Program-made: the position numbers and the translations under genes | NCBI GenBank assembly: GCA_003158895.1 | Contig: PMLO01000013.1 | Coordinates: forward strand, 13,757 to 20,049 | Source of the DNA: Propionibacteriaceae bacterium | GTDB lineage: Bacteria > Actinomycetota > Actinomycetes > Propionibacteriales > Propionibacteriaceae | DNA length: 6,293 nucleotides | Reading direction: 5' to 3' | In this document: piece after piece, positions 1 to 4,707 of the stretch | Layout of the letters: the number at the start of each line of letters is the position of its first letter | Position numbering within the stretch: position 1 is the stretch's first letter | Notes under the pieces: generated by a model | Seen by the model: only the letters and a program-made list of their open reading frames with translations | What the model was told of the DNA's origin: nothing | Databases searched by the model: none

Positions 1-320
1 GGAAGCTGCGCTGGATGGTGGACGGACAGGTCGCCAAGGTGTTCGACGTACGGTTCGGCTCGGAGCTCACGCCGACCCGGGAGGGGGCGTTCACCGTGTT
101 CGAGAAGTCACGCAACCACGTCTCGACGATCTACCACACGGCGATGCCGTTCGCGATGTTCTTCTCCGGCGGACAGGCCGTCCACTACTCGTCGGACTTC
201 GCCGCTCGGGGCTACAACGGGTCGTCGCACGGCTGCGTCAACGTCCGCGACTACAACGGCATCGCCTGGCTGTTCGACCAGGTCAGCATCGGCACGCCGG
301 TCATCGTCTACCGGTCGTGA
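1..320 (+). CDS. L,D-transpeptidase (YkuD domain), C-terminal part
   Basis: Seen: the reading frame enters from the left edge (codons begin at base 3) and ends with TGA at 318-320, leaving about 105 residues. A catalytic-type motif SHGCVN is encoded at 225-242, with the nucleophilic cysteine at 234-236. A second conserved histidine (183-185, in VHYSSDF) lies 14 residues before the SHGC serine, matching the YkuD pattern. Upstream sits TPTREGAF, the usual substrate-groove segment near the start of the fold. Known: YkuD enzymes act outside the cytoplasmic membrane and form 3-3 cross-links in peptidoglycan, or attach proteins to it, using this cysteine. The fold is nearly complete here; any signal peptide, peptidoglycan-binding or substrate-binding domain lies upstream of the window. 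The C-terminus stops soon after the last beta strands (GTPVIVYRS), so there is no C-terminal extension. The substrate cannot be told from this fragment. Confidence 0.93.
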   Translation, partial: KLRWMVDGQVAKVFDVRFGSELTPTREGAFTVFEKSRNHVSTIYHTAMPFAMFFSGGQAVHYSSDFAARGYNGSSHGCVNVRDYNGIAWLFDQVSIGTPVIVYRS

Positions 321-346
321 GACCCTGGCTTTCCCCCATTGGTTCC

Positions 347-372
347 CCGAGGCCCCTCGGCGAAGATTCGCC
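347..372 (+). terminator. Two overlapping palindromes after the transpeptidase gene (weak terminator candidate)
   Basis: CCGAGG (347-352) and CCTCGG (355-360) form a compact hairpin. GGCGAA (359-364) and TTCGCC (367-372) form a second that shares bases 359-360, so only one can form fully at a time. They lie 27 bases after the transpeptidase stop, where a terminator would be expected. There is no T-run, so intrinsic termination is uncertain. The same stretch also holds a poor promoter-like pair, TTGGTT (339-344) and GAAGAT (362-367) with 17-base spacing, so the structure might instead belong to the start of the next operon. Confidence 0.25.
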
Positions 373-434
373 CCTGCGCTGCCGTCATGACAAGGTAGGC
401 CAGTGCCCGAGCCGTACGAGCAGACGAGAGGTCC

Positions 435-440
435 GGAGGT
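435..440 (+). promoter_or_regulatory. Ribosome binding site deciding the GTG start of the DMT gene
   Basis: GGAGGT lies 9 bases before the GTG at 450. The GTG at 439 that overlaps it is in another frame. This is the only good Shine-Dalgarno match close to the reading frame and supports GTG 450 as the start, giving a protein that begins directly with its first membrane helix. Confidence 0.7.
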
Positions 441-449
441 GACGAGCCT

Positions 450-1349
450 GTGATAGCGCTGGCCGTCCTGCTCGCGACCCTTGCATCCATCTCCTTCGCC
501 TCCGGAGCGAGTGCTCAGCACATCGGCGTCGACAAGGCCTTCACCACGAAGGATCCCGATCGTCGGGTGGGGTTGTCCCAGATCATGACGCTGGTGCGTA
601 CTCCGGTCTGGCTCTTCGGGCTCCTGCTCGTGGCTTTGGGCGCCTGCATCCACTTGACCGCGGTATACCTCGCACCGATCACCGTCGTACAGCCCATCGG
701 GATCCTTGCGGTGATCTGGTCGGTCCTCATCGCCGCACGCCTCAACCACACCACCCCGACCCGCACCATGTGGCTCGCCGTGGCCGGCTCGGTCATCGGG
801 ATCGTCTTCTTCACGATCCTGTCCACGCGTCACGCCGCTCGCTCGCGCTCCGCCAGCCTGCAGGCCATGTTCGTCACGACCGGCGTGGTGTGGGCCGTGG
901 CTCTCGCCTTTGCTCTGCTTGGCATGTTCGGCCCGCGCTGGATGCGCAACCTGGCGTGGTCATGGGGTGGCTCGGTCCTGTACGGGCTGGGCACGGGCTA
1001 CATGAAGATCATGACCGTGGTTCTCAAGGACGGTCAGGTCTTCACCGGGCCGGAGTTCTGGGCGGCGCTCGTGGGCCTCGCCCTCGCGTACGGGGTCGGC
1101 GGCTGGCTCATCCAGCAGGGGTACGCCTCCGGACCGGCAGAGGTCGTCGTGGGCTCGATGACGACGATCGACCCCCTGGCGGCAGTGGTCGTCGGACTGG
1201 TGGTTCTCGGCGAGGGCGCCCGAATCACCCCCGCGGTCGGCGTCGGCATGGCGCTCGCGGGGGCGCTCGCTGCCGGTGGCGTCGCGGTGCTCTCGCGCTT
1301 CCACCCGGAGACCCAACGACATCTCGCCGAACAGACCGCGGGAGGATAG
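450..1349 (+). CDS. DMT-superfamily (EamA/NIPA-like) integral membrane protein
   Basis: A 299-residue polytopic membrane protein. Hydrophobic segments lie at about residues 2-22, 54-75, 78-96, 107-125, 140-160, 170-190, 203-223, 231-253 and 261-282, so about nine helices. The third segment carries the helix-start motif VVQPIG (79-84) and the eighth ends in VVLGE (251-255); both are typical of drug/metabolite transporter proteins and of the NIPA-like branch, whose eukaryotic members carry Mg2+. Known: DMT proteins export small metabolites or flip lipid-linked sugars; here the substrate is unknown. The GTG start is supported by GGAGGT at 435-440. The stop codon (1347-1349) abuts the ribosome binding site of the downstream glycosyltransferase, so the two are very probably co-transcribed and translationally coupled. 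That pairing suggests, as inference only, a role in moving a glycosylated lipid, a sugar precursor or a counter-ion. The C-terminal tail (about 283-299) is polar and probably cytoplasmic. Confidence 0.8.
   Translation: MIALAVLLATLASISFASGASAQHIGVDKAFTTKDPDRRVGLSQIMTLVRTPVWLFGLLLVALGACIHLTAVYLAPITVVQPIGILAVIWSVLIAARLNHTTPTRTMWLAVAGSVIGIVFFTILSTRHAARSRSASLQAMFVTTGVVWAVALAFALLGMFGPRWMRNLAWSWGGSVLYGLGTGYMKIMTVVLKDGQVFTGPEFWAALVGLALAYGVGGWLIQQGYASGPAEVVVGSMTTIDPLAAVVVGLVVLGEGARITPAVGVGMALAGALAAGGVAVLSRFHPETQRHLAEQTAGG
1341..1346 (+). promoter_or_regulatory. Ribosome binding site of the glycosyltransferase, inside the end of the DMT gene
   Basis: GGAGGA occupies the last two sense codons of the DMT gene and touches its TAG stop. 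It sits 7 bases before ATG 1354. It fixes the glycosyltransferase start and rules out the longer in-frame opening that would begin at 1276 inside the DMT gene. Ribosomes terminating on the DMT gene would be delivered onto this site. Confidence 0.8.
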
Positions 1350-1353
1350 GCCC

Positions 1354-2517
1354 ATGCGGATCCTGATCGCCAGCGACACTTTCCCACCCCACATCAACGG
1401 CGCAGCGCGCTTCTCGGAGCGGCTCGGCCAGGGCCTCGTACGCCGGGGCCATGAGGTGCACCAGTGCGCTCCCTCGACGAGCTTCCGGAACTACACCGAA
1501 GAGGTCGAGGGCGTCGTCATCCACCGCATCAGGTCGTACCCGTTTTATGCGCTCGACGACTTCCGCTGGGTGGCCCCCTGGGATGCCTACCCGGACATGG
1601 CGCGCATCGTTGCCGAGGTCAAGCCCGATGTGATCCACATCCAGAACAGCGCGTACGTCGGCCGTTCCGCCGCTCTACAGGCGACGCGGCACGGGATCCC
1701 GCTGGTCGCGACGAACCACTTCATGCCCGAGAACGTGATGAAGCAGCTGCCGATCCCGAAGGTCCTGCAGCAAGCGGCCACGTCGGCGCTCTTCCGTGAC
1801 ATCAAGCACGTGTACAGCCGGGCACAGGTCCTCACCGCACCGACACCTCGCGCGGTCGCGATCCTCGAGCAGAGCGCGAAGCTGTCGGGAGGCCTGGCGG
1901 TCTCCTGCGGCGTGGACACGGCGATCTACGCGGCGGCCGCGGCTGCGGCTCCGGCCCACGACGTACCGGTGATCCTGTACGTCGGTCGGCTGGATCCCGA
2001 GAAGCACATCCACGAGCTGATCGAGGCGGTTGCCGGGCTGCCCGACGAGGTTGCGTACCGTCTCGAAATCATCGGCGACGGCATCGAGCACTCGCATCTC
2101 ACGAAGCTGGCGGCCGCGAAGGGACTGGGCCCTGACAAGGTGAGGTTCTTCGGCTTCGTCAGCGAGCACGAGCTCGTCGAGGCGTACGGACGGTGCGACA
2201 TCTTCTGCATCCCCGGCATCGCCGAGCTGCAGTCGCTGGTGACGCTGGAGGCGATGAGCGCCGGGAAGCCGGTCGTCGCGGCCAACGCGATGGCGCTGCC
2301 TCACCTCGTCCATCCGAACGACAACGGCTGGCTGTACACGCCGGGCGACATCGCCGAGCTTCGCGGCTACCTCGAGAAGCTGCTCACCTCTCCCGAGGAG
2401 CGTCACCGCATGGGCCTCGAGTCGCAGCGGATCGTGGCCAAGCACGGAGTGGATGGAACGCTGGACAAGTACGAGACCTTGTACGAGCGGGCCATCAGCG
2501 CCGTCAAGGGCGGCTGA
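1354..2517 (+). CDS. GT4-family glycosyltransferase (GT-B fold), probably lipid or envelope glycan directed
   Basis: A 387-residue cytoplasmic glycosyltransferase. The N-terminal Rossmann half opens with MRILIASDTFPPHINGAA, where N15-G16 is the usual donor-phosphate loop. TNHFMPEN at 120-127 supplies the conserved histidine (H122). The C-terminal half begins near 205 and carries VGRLDPEK (210-217), in which R212 and K217 fit the nucleotide-diphosphate-binding pair. The EX7E motif is E291...E299 within AELQSLVTLEAMSAGKPVV. Known: these are hallmarks of retaining GT4 enzymes; the TNHFMPEN and ExQS/G forms are common among diacylglycerol or phosphoinositide glycosyltransferases, so a membrane-lipid acceptor is a reasonable inference, but sugar and acceptor are not determined. 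No membrane helix is seen. An alanine run (A193-A199) marks the linker between the halves. Start chosen at ATG 1354 from the GGAGGA 7 bases upstream. It is coupled to the DMT gene and convergent with the next gene, whose stop is only 3 bases away. Confidence 0.9.
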   Translation: MRILIASDTFPPHINGAARFSERLGQGLVRRGHEVHQCAPSTSFRNYTEEVEGVVIHRIRSYPFYALDDFRWVAPWDAYPDMARIVAEVKPDVIHIQNSAYVGRSAALQATRHGIPLVATNHFMPENVMKQLPIPKVLQQAATSALFRDIKHVYSRAQVLTAPTPRAVAILEQSAKLSGGLAVSCGVDTAIYAAAAAAAPAHDVPVILYVGRLDPEKHIHELIEAVAGLPDEVAYRLEIIGDGIEHSHLTKLAAAKGLGPDKVRFFGFVSEHELVEAYGRCDIFCIPGIAELQSLVTLEAMSAGKPVVAANAMALPHLVHPNDNGWLYTPGDIAELRGYLEKLLTSPEERHRMGLESQRIVAKHGVDGTLDKYETLYERAISAVKGG

Positions 2518-2527
2518 GCCTCACGGC
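2500..2527. terminator. Possible bidirectional stem across two convergent stop codons
   Basis: GCCGT (2500-2504) can pair with ACGGC (2523-2527), with an inner GGC/GCC pair (2512-2514 with 2518-2520) around the TGA of the glycosyltransferase. The stem spans both convergent stop codons, where no intergenic space remains for a conventional terminator. It is short, interrupted and lacks a T-run, so this is weak support. Confidence 0.2.
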
Positions 2528-3333
2528 TTGATCGGAAGTCCCGACACCTGGTTCTCCAAGGAGTCGAGCATCACGAGCGTGCCGTCACCCCGGGTGATCT
2601 GGAACGAGAGCGTGCCCGACACCGACTGGCCGGGACCCAACGTGCCGCTCCGGAGCGTGTTGCTCGAGCTCATGTCGGGGTAGGCGAGCTTCATCGACGA
2701 GTTGTTGTAGGCGTAGAACGAGTAGCGGAACGACCCTGTGGCCACGGTGATCCGTACGGTCAGCACCACGTGATCCGACGACCACTGCGTGTCGGTGATC
2801 TCCCACGACCCGGTCGCGGCCTGCGACTCGAACGCCAGTCCCGGCAGGGTCGCGGTGGGCGACGACGATGCTGCAGGAGCATCCTGGGCTGTACGGGAGA
2901 AGTAGTCGATCGCCATGAAGCCCCCGATCAGCACCGCGAAGCCCACGAGGAACGCGATCAGAGCCCCGACGCGTCGTTTGGGCGGCTTGTACGTGTCGAT
3001 CGAGAGGCTGGCGGGCTTCGCCGAGCCGATGGGCTGGCTCCCGGGTGGGAGAGCCGCCGGAGGGGCCGCGATCCGCTTCGGAGCGAACGACGAGTGCGGC
3101 TGGGCGCCTTGGACCCGGCGCTGCTGCGGCGCGTACGGCTGCTGCGGGATGTACGGAGGCTGCTGCGGGTAGCCCTGTGGCGGGTAGCCGGGCTGCTGCG
3201 GGTAGGCCTGCGGGGGGTACGGGGGCTGGGGCGGCGAAGCGGGCGGCGGCCCACTCGGCGGCCACCCGGAGGCGCCCGAACCACCGGGCACGTTCTGGCC
3301 CGGTCCCCAGCTCCCGTACGGTGCGCCTGTCAT
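2521..3333 (-). CDS. Single-pass membrane protein with Pro/Gln/Tyr-rich cytoplasmic tail and DUF4352-like outer domain
   Basis: A 270-residue protein in three parts. Residues 1-115 are low-complexity and rich in Pro, Gln, Gly and Tyr, with repeated YPQQP at 44-48 and 55-59. KPPKRR (116-121) precedes one hydrophobic helix at about 122-144; the positive charge predicts tail inside, C-terminus outside. After a Ser/Ala/Pro linker (about 150-163), residues 164-270 alternate in beta fashion and resemble DUF4352-type immunoglobulin-like sandwiches (VVLTVRITV at 189-197; LGPGQSVSGTLSF at 232-244). There is no cysteine anywhere. Known: DUF4352 domains occur on many Gram-positive surface proteins of unknown function. 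ATG 3333 was chosen because a -10-like TACCCT ends exactly 7 bases upstream and no Shine-Dalgarno is present, the pattern of a leaderless mRNA. ATG 3351 would add six residues, and the open frame continues to 3525, where composition no longer looks coding. It is convergent with the glycosyltransferase and divergent from the DUF4192 gene. Confidence 0.82.
   Translation of the reverse strand: MTGAPYGSWGPGQNVPGGSGASGWPPSGPPPASPPQPPYPPQAYPQQPGYPPQGYPQQPPYIPQQPYAPQQRRVQGAQPHSSFAPKRIAAPPAALPPGSQPIGSAKPASLSIDTYKPPKRRVGALIAFLVGFAVLIGGFMAIDYFSRTAQDAPAASSSPTATLPGLAFESQAATGSWEITDTQWSSDHVVLTVRITVATGSFRYSFYAYNNSSMKLAYPDMSSSNTLRSGTLGPGQSVSGTLSFQITRGDGTLVMLDSLENQVSGLPIKP
3121..3237 (-). repeat. Imperfect Pro/Gln/Tyr coding repeats
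   Basis: Codons for residues 33-71 of the membrane protein form imperfect tandem units on the theme YPPQ-x-YPQQP (for example Y44-P48, Y55-P59, Y61-P66). At DNA level this appears on the + strand as recurring gctgctgcgggta / ggcgggtagcc blocks. Such tracts expand and contract by slippage, so the repeat number may vary between strains. Confidence 0.75.
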
Positions 3334-3340
3334 CGGAACC

Positions 3341-3346
3341 AGGGTA
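3341..3346 (-). promoter_or_regulatory. -10 element placed for a leaderless transcript of the 270-residue membrane protein
   Basis: Read on the - strand, TACCCT fits the actinobacterial TANNNT consensus. It is separated from the ATG at 3333 by exactly 7 bases (GGTTCCG), so transcription would be expected to start at or next to the A of the start codon. No convincing -35 hexamer is visible 16-18 bases further upstream. The element lies inside the 8-base palindrome GGGTACCC (3342-3349). Confidence 0.45.
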
Positions 3347-3374
3347 CCCATGGGGGAAGGCCACGCGACCTGAT

Positions 3375-3418
3375 GATGGGAGCGGTCCCATCGGGAGATG
3401 GGTGCGATCCCTTCGGGG
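3375..3418. repeat. Two 22-bp tandem repeats, each built on an 18-bp palindrome (operator-like)
   Basis: Unit A is 3375-3396 and unit B is 3397-3418; they abut exactly and match at 18 of 22 positions. The first 18 bases of A read GATGGGAGCGGTCCCATC, with perfect 7-base arms (GATGGGA and TCCCATC) around GCGG. B reads GATGGGTGCGATCCCTTC, with 5 of 7 arm positions pairing. The 22-bp period is close to two turns of B-DNA, so two dimers would bind the same face. Relative to a leaderless start at 3333 the centres lie near -51 and -73; relative to the + strand GTG at 3503 they lie about 119 and 97 bases upstream. The repeat can therefore serve either divergent gene. I do not recognise the motif as that of a known regulator. 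Confidence 0.6.
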
Positions 3419-3420
3419 TG

Positions 3421-3480
3421 CTGTTGCGCACAGGCCGGATTCCCTTGTCCGAGTGCTGTGGACAGATGACGGATCAAGGG
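3421..3480. repeat. Cluster of further short inverted repeats upstream of the DUF4192 gene
   Basis: CTGTTGCGCACAG (3421-3433) is a near-palindrome. TGTCC (3446-3450) and GGACA (3460-3464) form an inverted repeat with a 9-base spacer. CCCTTG (3442-3447) and CAAGGG (3475-3480) form an outer pair that could close a hairpin with an irregular interior, using the overlapping bases differently. These may be DNA-binding half-sites or RNA structure; each alone is within what chance can give in GC-rich DNA. Confidence 0.3.
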
Positions 3481-3502
3481 TGAGGACGCACATGGTCGGG
3501 GT

Positions 3503-4453
3503 GTGACTACCGATCTTGTTCTCACCGCTCATGGCCCCGCTGACTTGTTGGGCGCCATGCCCTATCTGTTGGGGTTCCACCCCACGGACTCCGTTGCCGT
3601 CGCGGTCATCGAAGACTCGAGGATCGCCTGCGTCGCCCGGATCGACCTGGCGGATGCCCGGGTTCCCGGCCGCGCTGCCCTGCTCCTGGGGCCCTTCCTG
3701 GACCAGGTGGGTGCCGGTGGACGACTCGCACTGGTCGGCTACGGCGACGATCCCGCCGAGGTGCCGACCGTCGTGCGGGGTGTCGCCGCCGAACTGCCCC
3801 TGCCTGCGTTCACCGAGCTCGTCGTCTGCCGCGGCAGGTGGTGGCACGTGGACCGGCCGGAAGACGTCGAGCCGTACGACCCGGCGGCGAGCCGGATCGC
3901 GGCGGAGGCGGCATACAACGGGCTCACCGCGCGGCCGACCCGCAGCGACCTCGAGGGCCTCTTCCGCCGCCCCTCGCGTGTCAAACGACTCCCCGATGCA
4001 GCGCTGAAGGCTGCCGCGCGGAGGGTCGACGGGATGACACCGCAGGCCGCCCGGCTCCGCCTGGACTCCTTGCTGGAGGCCCAGTTGAAGGGGGCGCCGA
4101 TGACCCTGACGACACGGGAGTGCGCCGAGCTGCTGATGTTGCTCGACGTTCCAGCCGCTCGAGACGGGTTCTGGTTGAGGCTTGGGCGAGACACAGCATC
4201 CGCGCTCGTAGACCTGTGGCTGTACGTGTCGTGGCGCGCCCCCGTCGACCTGTCGCTGGGGGCTGTGTGTGCCGCCGGGCTCGCGGGGTGGCAGAGCGGG
4301 ACCGGCGCGCTCGTCACGGTCGCGCTGGAACGTGCCGACGGAATCGGTGGATGGCACCCGCTGTGGGACCTGCTGACCCGCATCCACGGTCTGGCGCTGC
4401 CGCCGTCGGCGCTGGACGAGATCCAGGCGGTGATGGCGATCGAGAGCGCGTAA
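3503..4453 (+). CDS. DUF4192 domain-containing protein
   Basis: A 316-residue soluble protein with no signal peptide or membrane helix. The N-terminus carries the DUF4192 signature: an LTAHGPADLLGAMPYLL opening (7-23), then GFHPTDSVAVAVI (24-36). Further family-like blocks are a beta-rich LALVGYG segment, the RWWHVD strand and a ARPTRSDLEGLF stretch. The C-terminal half is mainly helical with conserved Trp-rich segments. Known: DUF4192 is widespread in actinobacteria and its function is not established; I assign none. GTG 3503 was chosen because the family begins with a short M-T-x-D-L stretch and no in-frame start gives a better N-terminus. There is no proper Shine-Dalgarno: GAGGAC at 3482-3487 is 15 bases away, too far for a standard site. 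A weak -10-like CATGGT (3491-3496) lies 6 bases before the GTG, so a leaderless mRNA is possible. The gene is divergent from the membrane protein gene, sharing its 169-bp upstream region, and ends 2 bases before the convergent VIT-like remnant. Confidence 0.9.
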   Translation: MTTDLVLTAHGPADLLGAMPYLLGFHPTDSVAVAVIEDSRIACVARIDLADARVPGRAALLLGPFLDQVGAGGRLALVGYGDDPAEVPTVVRGVAAELPLPAFTELVVCRGRWWHVDRPEDVEPYDPAASRIAAEAAYNGLTARPTRSDLEGLFRRPSRVKRLPDAALKAAARRVDGMTPQAARLRLDSLLEAQLKGAPMTLTTRECAELLMLLDVPAARDGFWLRLGRDTASALVDLWLYVSWRAPVDLSLGAVCAAGLAGWQSGTGALVTVALERADGIGGWHPLWDLLTRIHGLALPPSALDEIQAVMAIESA

Positions 4454-4455
4454 GG

Positions 4456-4575
4456 CTAGCCGAGCTGTACGCCGACCAGGTGACCGACGAAGTAGGTAAC
4501 GACCATGGCCAAGGTACCGACGACGATGTTGCGAACCATCGGGCGAAGGCGGCGAGTGCCATGGTGACGTCGGTT
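4456..4575 (-). pseudogene. C-terminal remnant resembling a VIT1/CCC1-family metal transporter
   Basis: On the - strand, an opening ending with TAG at 4456-4458 encodes RRLRPMVRNIVVGTLAMV followed by VTYFVGHLVGVQLG. This is a basic patch plus one clean hydrophobic helix with a TY-x-x-G pattern, which resembles the last helix of VIT1/CCC1 (vacuolar iron transporter-like) proteins. The in-frame ATG at 4539 would give only 27 residues and has no Shine-Dalgarno. Just upstream the frame turns into Trp/Arg-rich sequence unlike a transporter and meets a stop at 4618-4620. The other frame over 4545-4575 reads VTDVTMALAAFA, so a frameshift near 4545 could join two pieces of the original helix region. 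The family assignment is from memory of the pattern and is moderate at best; an intact small membrane peptide is the alternative. The right boundary is approximate. Confidence 0.42.
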
Positions 4576-4647
4576 ACGCAGAACGGCGGCCGGGGACCAC
4601 CATTTCCAGGGGCGGATTCAATTCCGTGCTCGCGGTGTTGAGCCGGA

Positions 4648-4653
4648 TAGACT
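4648..4653 (+). promoter_or_regulatory. leuS: Candidate -10 element for leuS
   Basis: TAGACT matches TANNNT and lies 54 bases before the GTG start, giving a predicted transcript start near 4660 and a leader of about 48 bases. No TTG-type -35 hexamer is found at 16-19 base spacing, so this rests on the -10 alone. Confidence 0.35.
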
Positions 4654-4696
4654 GCTCGACCGACCGCACCGGCACGTACACAGCCGGGTGCTGCAC

Positions 4697-4704
4697 GAGG
4701 AGGA
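4697..4704 (+). promoter_or_regulatory. leuS: Ribosome binding site of leuS, tight spacing
   Basis: GAGGAGGA is a near-perfect anti-Shine-Dalgarno match. The AGGAGG core (4698-4703) ends 4 bases before GTG 4708, shorter than usual. No other in-frame start lies nearby before the conserved region, so GTG 4708 remains the best call. Confidence 0.7.
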
Positions 4705-4707
4705 ACA

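Larger units (their letters stand above)
4576..4707. other. Non-coding leader region upstream of leuS
   Basis: No gene is supported here on either strand: the openings that cross it are continuations of antisense shadow frames. It contains a possible -10 element and the leuS ribosome binding site (listed separately). The distance from that -10 to the start leaves under 50 bases of leader, which is too short for a T-box, and no T-box sequence or leucine-rich leader peptide is visible. Confidence 0.5.

Noticed and set aside
1276..1353. Longer glycosyltransferase start within the DMT gene
   Set aside because: The added residues (MASRCSRASTRRPNDI...) are unlike a GT-B N-terminus, while ATG 1354 has a well-spaced GGAGGA and begins directly with the first beta strand.
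1919..1960. Alanine run in the glycosyltransferase as a possible insertion or sequencing error
   Set aside because: The codons are mixed (gcg, gcc, gct), the frame continues into conserved motifs, and the position is the variable linker between the two GT-B halves.
3334..3525. Longer start for the - strand membrane protein, up to 64 extra residues
   Set aside because: The extra segment crosses the palindromic repeats, is not similar in composition to the Pro/Gln/Tyr tail, and overlaps the DUF4192 start. The leaderless -10 supports ATG 3333.
2585..4387. 600-residue open frame on the - strand crossing the membrane-protein gene and antisense to the DUF4192 gene
   Set aside because: Its product is Arg/Pro/Gly/Ala-rich with no domain pattern, and it overlaps two genes with clear protein signatures. 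Long antisense openings are expected in GC-rich coding DNA.
4576..4707. T-box or leader-peptide attenuation of leuS
   Set aside because: No T-box consensus and no short frame with clustered leucine codons is visible, and the predicted leader is under 50 bases.
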